From Agelaius tricolor (Eukaryota; Chordata; Aves; Passeriformes; Icteridae), in the NCBI GenBank assembly GCA_023055355.1, contig JALJCS010000001.1:103729881-103793880 (forward strand): a stretch of DNA of 64,000 nucleotides, in the 5' to 3' direction. Shown piece by piece: positions 36,798-48,243 of this stretch (its first letter is position 1; each line of letters begins with the position of its first letter). The position numbers were made by a program, and so were the translations under genes. The notes under the pieces were generated by a model. That model searched no databases. It saw nothing but the letters and a program-made list of their open reading frames with translations, and was not told the origin of the DNA.

Positions 36798-39066
36798 AAA
36801 TGAAAATATAAGTATTTTCATCTATAATATTGCTGCATTTTATTGGAAATATTCCATGAGAGAGTTGAAGCTGTTGGAAACTGAATGCCACATAAAGTGA
36901 TTCTGAGGAATTATACCCCATTATTGAAATTAGATGTAGAATAGGACATTGCAGTCTGTCCTTATATCAGGCAGAAGACATAAAAATAGCTTTGACTTTG
37001 GTTTTGTTCTTAAAACCCTCATCTGGGTTTAGGAACAGAAATATAGGTTTTGTAAGCAAGTTTTATGAAAGGAGAGACTTTCAGTTGTACAAGTCCATGC
37101 TTACTAGGTTTCAGTCTTGTCTCCTAATCCTGCCTTCTGCCTCCACCATTGTTTCTGTCTTGAGCAGCTTGTCTGGTCTTTTTGTCTATACAGGAGCATA
37201 CAGACCTACTGCAAAGAGAATTGTTGGGCATCTTTATTAACATCATCATGCTGCTCTGAAAATATGGTGAACCATAAAACAGCAAATAGTTTTATTATCA
37301 TTGTGTTCCCAGAAGTGGCTAATCTCCCATAAACAATGATCTTAGGGGTTATATGAGTCAGAGAGGTGCCATCACTACTGTCTGTTATGAAGCCAGGTTG
37401 TCAGTTTAACTGTACCCATATTTTAACCTGTTTCTTGGCTGTGGATTTAAAATAGATAAAGATAAATAAGATAAATAGATAAAATAGATTTAAAATAGCA
37501 AGATTTAGGCTATCTATCAAACAAAACACTTTTATTCAAGAACTTCTTCTAATAAAAATAAAAATAATTAAAATTAAAATAAAGAAATTATTTTAAATCT
37601 AATGATTATAAACCCTGAATTACAGTATTTAATGAAAATAAATGTGCTTTTTTGAGTGCTCAGAAAAAGTTACACTTCAGTCTTCCTTCACTGTTTTTCT
37701 TCCTTATATTAAAAAAAAAATGAAGATGATATCAAATTGACTGAACTATTGGAAGTAGTCCGTTCACAGAAATTTAGAGTATAGAATGGTAGCATAGGAA
37801 GAATTATTGTCAGCTACAATATTAATGAAACAAATACAGATTTCAAATCCCTCTGTCTAGTAGTTATTTCATTAAAAATTCAGCTGTTGCCTGAGTTCAG
37901 AAGTGATCCTTGCCCTCCCAGGGCTCTTACCCTGCAGGTTAAAAAGGCTGCAAGCATCAAGTCCTGGTTCAGCAAAACACTTCAGCAGTCTGTAGGGGAG
38001 TGAGGTGATGGATCACGTATGGTTCAAACATCCTCTAACCCCACTTGCTCGGAGTATATTGATAATAACATCAGTCTTACAAATTAGACATGGAAAAAAT
38101 CTATTGAATCGTGTTGCCTATTGTCTTGGAAATTTGTGACTTATCACATTGGGATATTTGTATTGGGCTATTAACTTTTATTTTGAGTGCTCAAGACATG
38201 AAAATGTTCGTCTGAATCCCATTTAACACAGAAATCTATTGATCTCCTAGGAAATTTTGGAGGTTTTTCCTTCTGTTGTTAAACCTAACTTAGCTTTTAT
38301 AATTTCTGTACTGCCCCTATATATCAATATGTTGAAGCAATTCAAATTGGTCTTTCTAAATATTTTAAACAGTTGGTTAAGAGCCATAATACATATAAAT
38401 TATTTTTGAAACAGTACAAGAAATGAGTAAGGAACTGACATAAAGTAAAATGTGGCAACACGTAACATGAAAAATAATTGCATATAAAAATAATTGTGTG
38501 TATAATATCAACCAAACAAATCACCTTAATTAATAATTTCTGAACATACCCAAATGAAATTGTAGGAAAGGAAGGAGTCTTTTTATTACCTAAATTGTGC
38601 TTTTTATTGTACGTTCTTCTACTCTATCTTAAATACTTGAGAATTTTATATACATATGTTTTCATATGTATGAAAACAATATGAATAAATTCTTTAATTC
38701 AAGAAAAATTACCATAGAGGCATAATTATACATCCAGTAACTTTGAAATGATTGTATCTTTTCTTTGAGCACTCTCCTGCCTACATCTTAATATCTTCTT
38801 TGTAATATCTTGCTTAGAATTGTGTGTAATTTTCCAAAGACTTACACTTCGGTCACCCACCACAGTGTGGTGTGCAGCTTTTATTTTCTGCTGCAAGACT
38901 TAATATGTTTTTTTGCAAGCATGCCTTAAAAATGAGTTGATTTTTTCATACCACACTCTATGGAAAACATGTGTAAACTACTCTCTTACACATTCAGTTG
39001 TTTTCAGAACTACTACTGTCCAATTTACTGCTCCTGTAGAATGACTGTGATACTTTTGTTTCTTTC
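36798..39066. other. AT-rich non-coding stretch
   Basis: No gene is recognised. There is a degenerate GATA/GATAAA-rich patch at 37450-37492. At about 37960-37987 AGTCCTGGTTCAGCAAAACA resembles the edge of the palindromic relic at 40874, but is too short to call. A near-perfect inverted repeat lies at about 38653-38683 (CATATGTTTTCATA and TATGAAAACAATATG, with a 2-base loop and one extra base). Confidence 0.5.
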
Positions 39067-40170
39067 AGAATCAAGGAATGGTAGAATCACTTAGTTTGGT
39101 AAAGACTTCTAAGATTATTGATTCCAACATTTAGACCAGCTTAAAAATCTGACATTAACCTACATCTACACATCTTTTAAGCATACATAGCAATGGCAAC
39201 CCAACACTCCTCTGCGCAGCTTGTTCAAGTGCTTGACAACACTCTTTGTGACAATTTTTTTTCCTAATATCCAATCTAAACCTCCCCAGAAGCAACTTTA
39301 GTCTGTTTCCACTTTTTCTCTTTCTTGTTATCTGGGAGAAGAGACTGAGCTCTACCTGGCTATAACTCCTTTCATGCAATTGTAGAAAGTGTGCAAGTGG
39401 TAAGTCTCCCTTCCACCTCCTTTCCTCCGGACTGAACAAACACGCTTCCTCAGCCACTTGTGCTCCAGACTCCATTGTCCCTCTCCGGACATGCTCCAGC
39501 ACCACAATGTCTTGAAATGAGGGGCCCAAAACAGGACACAAAACTCTAGGTGTGGCCTCATCAGGCCAGGTACAAGAGAAAAATCCCTTCCCTGGTCCTG
39601 CTGGCTGCACTATTCCTGACACAGGTCACGATGCCGTTGGCCTTGGCTGCCAGTACACTTTGAGCCAGGGTTTGACCTGCTTGTTCTTCCTGCTTCTTCC
39701 CACATCATTCACTGCAACTAGAAGGATACAGGAGGGCACTTGTGCCCCTGACCCCCTAACTAGTTATCCCAAGCCCTTGAAATGCCTCCTGATTACCCCT
39801 GGACTTGCAATTTAATTTCTGTCCACTTGGAAAATCAGTAATGGATGGCAAACTGAGGGCTCCACTAGGATAGGAAGATTTCTCATCACAATTTTAACCT
39901 GGGCCCCAGGGAGGTAGCAGACTTGTCTAAAAAGTCTGAATACCAGGTCTTCTCTTCCCATTAGAAGCGAGTCTCCTATGACGATGACCAATCTTTTTTC
40001 TCTCTGGAAGCAGCTTGGACACAGGGCGTGGGCTGACAACCTCAATGTCACCTCCATGCTAGATGAATCATCATCCTCATTATTGTTCAGTTTCATTTGC
40101 AGAGCCATTATGACTGGGCACCTGGGAAAGGAGGGAGCAGTCACAAAGGAGGCATGCCTGCTGTGTCTGG
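39067..40170 (-). mobile_element. CR1 LINE with internal deletion (ORF1 esterase joined to ORF2 3' end)
   Basis: A minus-strand CR1 copy. From 39067 to about 39650 it is the usual 3' end: octamer-like tail, 3' UTR and last part of ORF2, seen as CCTCCGGACTGAACAAAC, GACATGCTCCAGCACC, AGGTGTGGCCTCATCAGG and GATGCCGTTGGCCTTGGCTG. From about 39651 to 40144 it instead matches the ORF1 esterase region. The 110-codon frame 39812-40144 has V-I-V-I-G-D-S-L-L (G57 to L60, predicted nucleophile S59) and C-Y-L-P-G-A (residues 76-81). Beyond its stop the similarity continues in shifted frames (G-S-G-A-Q-V block). Two to three kb of the normal element are missing between the two parts. It may be one element with a large deletion or two separate insertions. 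It is inactive either way. Confidence 0.82.
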
Positions 40171-40873
40171 GAAGGAAAGTTTCAACATTTTCCCTTATTC
40201 TTACATTTAAACATAATAAAAAATGTGTGTTTTACCCTTGTTCATTTCTATAACAAGTCACCTTTTTTTATTACATTACTTCTGAGGGGCTGCAGTCAAG
40301 ATCAGTAACCAGCTGTGTCAGGCATTATGTGAGCATATAGGTATTTTCTGATGCTGGTTCTAAGATAATTAAGTCTCCTTCTATTACTTCCCTGTCCTCA
40401 AAGCATCTCTTTAGTATTATCTGTGAATGTAATTAATGCTATTTACTTCTCTCCTGGGTTAGTGAAGATATTAATCCCTTACTTAATAGAGATCCCTGCA
40501 GCACTGTGTTACACACCTCTTCCCATCTGGATATATTGCTGACGTTATCCTTTGTTTATGCTCTTTCATCCTCTTTCAATCTTTCAATGAGACAGTGTTT
40601 CTATCGAAGCCAATTTTAATTAATGTTGACAAAGATTTTAACATGTATTGCAAACCAAATATATTGCAGCTATTTCTTTTCATGTCCTCATTTTTCTTTG
40701 CACTCCTAGTTAAAAAATAAATCAGATTTATCTTCTCCCTCTTTGTTCTTTCTGCATCTATTCTGCCTCTTCCTGCTAGGTGCATTAGTCTATAGAAATT
40801 CATGGTCTTTTCTCTTGCTATGAGCTTTTCTATTTGAGGAAGAGCAAGGACAAATCAAAGCAGGACAGTGATC
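40171..40873. other. AT-rich non-coding stretch
   Basis: No gene is recognised. More upstream CR1 sequence could lie at the left edge but I could not follow it. Confidence 0.5.
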
Positions 40874-41010
40874 AGGATGGCCCCAGTCCAGCAAAGCAAT
40901 GAAACACATGGCCATCTTTAAACCCAGACATAATCTTGCTGGAGTCAATAGGAATACTCGCATGCTTGAAAGTGGTATCTACCCAGCTCAAGGCTGCTGT
41001 GCTGAATATA
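40874..41010. repeat. Ancient palindromic short repeat relic
   Basis: The blocks GATGGCCCCAGTCCAGCAAA, GCAATGAAACACATGG, GGAGTCAATAGGAATACTCG and CATGCTTGAAAGTG follow in the order of an old sauropsid repeat. In that repeat a CCAGCAAAGCACTTAAGCAC-type arm is followed by AGTCAATGGGACTACTCA and CATGCTTAAAGT. It is the clearest of the relics of this kind in the window. I cannot name the family with certainty. Confidence 0.6.
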
Positions 41011-41699
41011 TAAAAGGATTATGTGCTAATTGTCACATATTTCCTTTCCTTTTGTATTTAAAAATAGTTTCACTAACCTTTCAAAGACCTCTTTTTGTCT
41101 TTCTGATATTTGAAGCAGTGATGCAATACATATTTGAGGTAATACATGTAAACACAGTATGATGCAAAATAGTCATATTTTCTGAATTATATACTTTTAC
41201 TTCCCTCCATTATTCCCTAACCCACTTCTCATCAGAACTGAAAAGATTTCAACATATATTCATATCACCTGTTTATACAATTAGCTTAGTAGTGTTATTT
41301 ATTTTTTCAGGAAAAAAAATATTTTAGTATTTCAGTCACTTTTGAAACACCATTAATTTCACCCTTCCTCGGGACATACTTTATTTCTTCAGCAGCAAAT
41401 GCAATTTTGCTTTGTACCCGGCAGCATAATGGTTCTTGTTGACAAATGTTAATTATTTGTGTGGGTTTTCTGTTCCCGACATTTTTGGCTCTGAACTTAT
41501 ACTCTCAGCAAAAAGTAGGGGGAGGAGAGGGGAGGGAACTTTCCCCCAAATAGCGGAACAGCTTTATTTGTGAGTGTCATGGGAAGCTAGAAGGAGAAAA
41601 GAAAGCAAGTAAGTAAATGCCTTAGCCTAAGGGAAAGGATTTCTAAGGATGTGCTCTTACATCCAGCTGGGACTGGTCTCTTCTTTAGCTCAATGGATT
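41011..41699. other. AT-rich non-coding stretch ahead of a poly(A)
   Basis: No gene is recognised. A G-rich patch lies at 41518-41537 (three G runs plus one GG). The last 30 bases before the poly(A) include TTTAGCTCAATGG, which faintly resembles a tRNA A-box region. Confidence 0.45.
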
Positions 41700-41724
41700 A
41701 AAAAAAAAAAAAAAAAAAAAAAAA
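41700..41724 (+). repeat. Uninterrupted A25 tract
   Basis: Twenty-five A residues without a break. This could be the tail of a retroposed sequence on the plus strand, but no source RNA is recognised upstream and no clear target duplication was found. Confidence 0.95.
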
Positions 41725-44647
41725 GGGGAAAACAACCCCATGGCCCCACACCCCCAGCAGATACAATGGGATTTCAGCACTCAGAGGTAATCTCCCCACC
41801 ACAATTGAAACACAGCTTAACTAGCTTTAAATCAGACTATCTAATCAACTGAAATCCAATGAAAAATAGCTTCTGTTATGCCTTAGAAGCAGAGTGTGGA
41901 TGAGGAGATTAGCTGGGGTGAGATTAATCACTTTAGAAAGAGAACTTTAACTACTTTTTAATAACACACAGTTCAATGTGGTTGAGAATATGGAAGCTCA
42001 GATAAAGCCTTTTAGAAAGTAAGAGCCATCAAAGCAGTTTGGAAATGTCTAGCTGCTCAGATACAGTAGTGGGCAGAACTCATTTTCATCTGTGCTTGTC
42101 TGAGGTGATTCCTTATTATCATTCTATAAGTTTCACGCTTGGCAGAAAGAGAAAGAAAGACTCAATAGGTTTTTTGTCATTAATGGTTGTCATTTTGATT
42201 AAAAAAAAAAAAAAGAAATACTATAGCTTAATGTGTAAATGCAAATGACCTCAACACTGCAGTTTTGTACTTCAAAGAGGAGTAAATTTGTTTTGAAGTT
42301 TATTTGGTAGATGAATTGCTGTCAGAGATAAGCAAAAAGTTTAGAACTCCCAAGGGCTCTTATAATGCTTCAGAAAGGAAAAAATTTGAGAATTACCACA
42401 CTTGTGATCAAACATCATAAAAATTAAGGCTAATAAACAGCTTTTCTAATGTCAGTCTAAAAGGTGAGCCAACGAGGCTTGTGGAACACAACATTATCTG
42501 TTCAAAATTCACAAACCTTGTTATCTTTGATTTTTTTCATTATTTTTATTCAATGAATATTGCTTCCACCCTAAATTAAATATATTCTTCTTGCACAATA
42601 TCACATCCAGATTTAGCTTTTACAATCAAACTCCTATATGTGGGTGAAATTAACAGCTATGGTAGAAAGCTTTCTTCCCCACAGCTCCCTTGATAGGCAG
42701 AAGCAAGGTAGTAGCTCTGAAAAGATAATTTAAATAACAATTGAACCATTGTACATAAATGACATTTCATATAGACTCTTTGATTATCATATTCCATGCT
42801 CCTAGGAGCTATAGGGCAAAACCAGAAGACAAGATTACCCTTTCTATACTATATTTTTTTTTCTCCAAAATGTCTCTGATTAAAGACATATAAAAGGCAT
42901 GATTTTACTTTTGAACTATGCAGACATCTCTTCGGTATTAAACACAGATACATGTACATTTTTAAACACTGCATTGCATTGATGTTTTTGAATGTCATAC
43001 TGTAATTGGAAGATACTGCTGTCTAAGTAAATTTATGCTGATTTGTATCTCTTGTGAATCTCTCCTGGTAGCAAAGTTGTAGGTGTTTACATCCTCCTCC
43101 TTCACTTATACCTACTGTCCTGCAAAACTTTCCAATGAGGCTGACTTGTCAATACTCACTGGCAGCTCAGCAGTCGATGCCCGCTCAAAGGGTATACTTT
43201 ATCTGACTTTGCTTTTTAACATCAGACATATACAACAAGACACAGCTCATTGTGTGTTTGCTTCAAAAAAAGCACCATGCTGTCAACATGACAAAATCAA
43301 GTACAAGACAAGCCAGGACACTGTAAAAATCATTTATCCTCAACTGCATGTAAAGATAGCATAGAGCAAGGAATACAAGTTTTGACAAGGCATTTAAATG
43401 CTCACAACTTTCGGATATCAACCAAGTCAAAAATATTTCATTTTAAGATCCAAGACGAACAGTAATAACTGGAACAGAGCCGGGCTGTCTCTGTTTCTTA
43501 TGTTGACAGAGGCACACAGAGGAACAGCTTTGAGACTGTATGGGCAGCTCATAGCTGTCCTCTGGTTCAGCCTTCATCCATGGAGCACAACAAGGAAGAG
43601 AGCCTTGACTGTAGCTTGGTAGATACAAGCAGAGCAGTTCCAGAACACCTCAAAATGCTTCCGATGTTCTAACCAACATCTGAATAGGGTCATCACTTTG
43701 ATCCTACATAAAAATCTTTTTGAGATTTTAAATCTGGTACATGATCTTTATCTACCCTCTGTGACCTAGGTGACAGCTCAACAGCTATTAATGTCACTCC
43801 AGGCAGAAACATCAAGCAAGGTAGACAACTGCATTCTATTGTCAGTTTTCTGTCACACATCAAATCTGCATGCGAACTCAAAAAGAGTCATACAGTCTTC
43901 TACCATCTCATTTTTATCTATTCACATTTTGCTAACACAAGCTGTCTTGAGATGTTCACCTTACTTCATTTGAAGCATTCAAGGTATCTGTGTATCATTT
44001 CGTAGGTTTCACTGATTGTTGGTTGTGATAAATCTACAGAGGTGATGGAGTAAAATAGGCATTTCATTCTTGTTTTAAAATTCAGACCTCAGTTTAGCTG
44101 AACCATGTTTTGGAAAACCCTCCTTCTCTCTCTCCCCATTAAGTACAAAATAAGACTTGAGGTCAATTTTTCAGGTTTTGCAACTGACCTAGGCATTTAA
44201 AATTGGACCAGATTAAGGTAGACCATAACCTCTGCATATGGGCTGCTTGTTATCACTTGGAGGGCTTTCAGTTAGATGAATCAATACTTCCAAGTCATGA
44301 ATGCGTTAGGAAGTTTGCCCTTCAGAATATATTTTGAACTAAAGCTACTAGTCTTTTTACATATATATGATCTATCTTTCAGTCTTCTTTTAATTATTCA
44401 CAAGTTTATTGTAAATCTGCTGTGGATGCATGGTTAGTCAGATAAACCTTTGATAGTGCTATCACATTTCAAAGCTCAAAAGGGAAAGAGGTGGCTTTTG
44501 TTGCTGTGAGCAAATTTTTAGATTTATTAGTGAACTGAGGTTCATACATGACTGATGGTTAGTGTTTTCAAATGTTGTTTAAATTCATATTCATTAAGTG
44601 GTTTCTGTATGCAAAATTAAACCTGTGCACTAAGTAATTTCCACGGT
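41725..44647. other. AT-rich non-coding stretch
   Basis: No gene is recognised across 2.9 kb. It includes an A14 run near 42200-42214. Patches near 43140-43190 and 43470-43620 are less AT-rich and keep short frames open (93 and 74 codons) but show no known domain. Confidence 0.5.
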
Positions 44648-44816
44648 AGCTTTTTTGTTTTGTTTTTTGTTTGGTTTTGGTTTTGGTTTGGTTTGGTTTG
44701 GTTTGGTTTGATTTGGATTGGTTTGATTTGGTTTGGTTTGGGGTTTTTGTGGGGGGGGTTTGGTTGTTTTAATTGGTTAGTTGCTTTTTTGTTTTGTTGT
44801 TTCAGAGGTTTTTTAT
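44648..44816. repeat. G/T-rich low-complexity tract, (TTTGG)n-like
   Basis: About 165 bases with the plus strand nearly all G and T. The core at 44678-44740 is made of GGTTT/TTTGG pentamers with occasional A, followed by GGGGTTTTTGTGGGGGGGGT at about 44739-44758. It is the most regular of the G/T tracts and could expand or contract like a microsatellite. Confidence 0.93.
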
Positions 44817-46979
44817 TTGTAAAATATTCAGCTGTAACTCCTCAAGTTTGCAGTTAGGGCACTTTAGCATTCCATCAACAGTCCATGTGGTCTTCTTTCC
44901 CCGGATGAAAACTATGATCCTTAGCATTCAATATATGGTGTATGCAATCAAATGAACTTGGTGATAGAACATGGTAAAGCAATAACTGGATTATGAATTA
45001 TTTCTTTTATAAAGGGCTCACAAAAATGTCTAAGAATCTAGGCCTATTATTTTATCAGACAAAAAATTTCTAACACTCTTTCCCTTTGTAAAGTCAGGTT
45101 GACGACTTCATTTCCTTGTTTCATCAGCAAAGGGAACTCAAGAAACATTAGTTACTCAAAACAAATTATTAATTAAACTAATCACAGAAAATACAGTTTT
45201 GGAGGAAAGAAAAACAGTTATTCATGTATACTTCTTCCCGTGCTCTTCAGATAACCTTACAAATATCACAGCTTAAAAAACCTCTGGAGGCAAAGCTGGT
45301 TTGGTTTCTTTTCTTAAGAGTCTTAAGAGGCTGGGGCAAGGCTAATAATTTATACAATATTTATTTCCTTTTACTAGACCATTTATAAAGATGTCAGTGA
45401 AAGGTAGCAATAGAAATTAAATTTATACATTTCTTTGTCAACATATTATTTGTTGGTATTTGAAACCTTGTACTGCTTGTTGGAGTGAGGGCACAAAAAT
45501 CTCCAGGTCTCAGCTCAGGTAACTACCCTCCACCTCAGGAAAATTCCTCTTCAGTGTTTGTTAGAGTGATATTTTATTATTTTCTTTGTCCTATTCTTTT
45601 GTATCTTGCCGTGCACAGTAGGACTGCTCCTATGTCTCATTTTACACCTTACTGAGCTGTAGTAGGAAAGCCACTGCCAGACCATCTCCTTTTGTCAAGT
45701 GATTCTTAGGCCATTTCTTGTTTATATCAAGTCAGCACTTACACACAGGTAATTTTTCCACAGCTAACAGCACTTAGTGTTTCTCCACAGGATACTGCAA
45801 AGTCCAAACACTTTCTGGGCTTATCACAGGGATTTCAAAATTGTCAGTATAAACTATACCTATTCAGTAGAAATACTTGTTACTCTGCAGTTTAGACAGG
45901 AAAGTTTGGGGTTTGTCAATGCTTAGAGAAATACAAACCTGGTTTCCATTGCTCTCTTCTTGAATTTTCCTAGACAGAGGATCAATAGCACAAACACACT
46001 CCAGCTGAGAAAACTCTTTAAAAATGTGTCTAAAGGCAGTGCCTTCTAAACTGAGCTGTCCATTAGGCACTCAAGTGAGATGACAATTCACTGTCAGGAG
46101 CTATTAATTGAATAAAGAAACAGCAACAGCAACATACTTTCCAAAAAACATCTTCCCCTCATCAGGTTTTTTTTTTTTCACATTGACAGTAATTCTTTTG
46201 TATCCACATTATCCACGTTATCAGTATTTCTATTGCATTTTCATAAGATGCTGAAAATTAATTGAGTATTTTTGCATTCACTGAAAAGTCACATATTGTT
46301 TTCTATAAGGCATCTGTGAATTCACTAGTAGAAACATTTCAGTCCCTACTGATGCCCTGTGACTACATTTATATCTGAATTGGACATGCTTAGGTTTTTT
46401 CTCTGAGAAAGAGTCTAGCAGACATAGCACAATCCACATTCATAATATGAAAATCTGTTTCGCATGTTGTCTATTGGCAAAAGTTTCTGTGATCAGACTC
46501 TTTGTTCATATCCAGGGAATGATTGACAAAGTGGTAACTTAGGTCAAAAACTATTCCAGTGACCACTTAAAACTTTTCAGTTATGCACATAATAAACATC
46601 TAGCACCTGGAAACATTTTATGACCACTGCCTGACAAGTTTAGACACAGAACAGAATAAGTTTTTTGAGATCTTCATTACTAGGTATTCCACACACTAGA
46701 AAAATATTGACACAATTAAAGGTATACTAAAAAAACCCAAAACAACCCTATATATAATATGTATCACTTGATAGGATTCTTAAGATAAGTAGTTTGCAGA
46801 GTTTAAGATGATAAATTTATGGAAGAGAAACTCATAAATTATCAAAATGGATTATCAAATACAGAGAAGCAAGACATGATTTGGAGTAGCTGTTGCTGAG
46901 CTGAACATAGTTTGAAAACATTTAGAGGTTACAATGTGCAGCTTTTCCTTCATGCATATTCTTCATTATCAGGTTCCAG
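44817..46979. other. AT-rich non-coding stretch
   Basis: No gene or repeat is recognised in about 2.2 kb. Confidence 0.55.
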
Positions 46980-47107
46980 GTAGGTTTTTTGGAGGTTCTT
47001 TAGGTGGTTTGTTTTTTTGGTTTTTTTTTTTTTTTGTGGGTTTTTTTTTTTTTTTTGGTTTTTTGTTTTTTTTCCTTTTGTTTTGGTTTTGGTTTTGGGG
47101 GTTTTTT
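46980..47107. repeat. G/T-rich low-complexity tract with long T runs
   Basis: The plus strand is dominated by T runs of 7 to 15 separated by GG or GGG. It lies about 175 bases before a CR1 fragment. The hydrophobic Phe/Gly-rich frame across it is an artefact of composition. Confidence 0.93.
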
Positions 47108-47283
47108 TCTGAGTATATAAGAATTTCTTTATTACTTGACTTCCTTTTCACCATTCTATGTGAAAAATAACATGTGTAACACCGTAAGAATGACAGACCC
47201 CATCCCTTCTTCAGTCTATGGATTTCACATAGGCTATTGAAATTTTGTTTGTAATTCAATGAATGATGTTGCATCCACTTGGC

Positions 47284-48243
47284 ATTCAGTCACTAATGGT
47301 ATCCCCCAGGGCTCACTACTGGGTCCTGCCCTGTTTAATATCTTTATTGATCTGGATGAGGTGATGAAGTGTACTCTCAGGAACTACAACACAATTGTGT
47401 GGGAGTGATCTACTGGAGGAATCTGGACAGGATGGATTGACAGGCCAAATCCAACAGCATAAGTTTCAACAAGACCAAGTGCCAGCATTGCAATAACCCC
47501 ATGAGGTGCTACAGACTGGGGAAAGAATTCCTGAAAATCTGGCCATTGGAAAAGGATCTGGAGGTTCTGGTCAACAGCCAGCTTGACATTATGCAGTGTG
47601 TGCCCAAGTGGCCAAGAAGACCAATGGCATCCTGGTTTCTAACAAGAATGGTGTGGTCAGGAGGAGCAGGGCAGTGATTGTCCCCCTGTACTCAGCATTG
47701 GGGAGGGCACACCTCGAGTGCTGTGTCCAGTTCTGGGCCCCTCACAACAAGAAGAATATTGAGGTGCCAGGGCATGTCTAAAGAAGGGCAACAGAGCTCG
47801 TGAAGGGTCTGGAGAGTAAATCATATGAGGAGCTGGGGATGCTTAGCTGGTAGAAAAGAAGGCTCAGGGAGAGCCTTATTGCATGAAGAGTGATTGTAGC
47901 AAGGTGGAGGTTGGCCTTTTTTCCCCAGGAAAAGGAAGTTGGCCTTTTTTCCCTTTTTTCCAGTGGCAGAAAAAGAGTACATAAACTCAAGTTGCACCAG
48001 GGGAGATTTAGATTGTACATGAGGAGGAATTTCCTCACTGAAAGCGTTGTTAAGCATTGAAACCAGGCTGGTGGTGTAGCCATAGTATAGTCCCCATCCC
48101 TTGAGATGTTCAAGATGTTCAAGAAAAGTCTGGGCATGTCACTTGGTGCTATGGTTTAGTTGAAAAGGTGGTGATCAGGCAAAGGTTGGACCTGATAATC
48201 TTAGAGGTCTTTTCCAACCTAAATGGTTCTCTGATTCTGTGAT
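47284..48243 (+). mobile_element. CR1 LINE fragment, 3' kilobase
   Basis: The best preserved CR1 copy here. It starts inside the reverse transcriptase with codons for P-Q-G-S-L-L-G-P (about 47304-47327) and F-N-I-F-I-D, and continues through GATCTGGATGAGGTGATGAA. The F-A-D-D catalytic block that should follow is degraded to unrelated codons. It continues through TTCAACAAGACCAAGTGCCA, GTGGCCAAGAAGACCAATGG, TCCAGTTCTGGGCCCCTCAC and CAGGGGAGATTTAGATTG. It ends with CTTAGAGGTCTTTTCCAACC and the tail octamers CTGATTCTGTGATT. Stops and shifts kill the frame. A local duplication sits near 47910-47953. Confidence 0.96.

Noticed and set aside
37957..37990. Another copy of the palindromic relic seen at 40874
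   Set aside because: Only about 25 bases resemble it and the rest of the element does not follow.
39155..39622. 155-codon minus frame as a gene
   Set aside because: It lies entirely within the CR1 ORF2/3' UTR region and is a shadow or remnant of the LINE.
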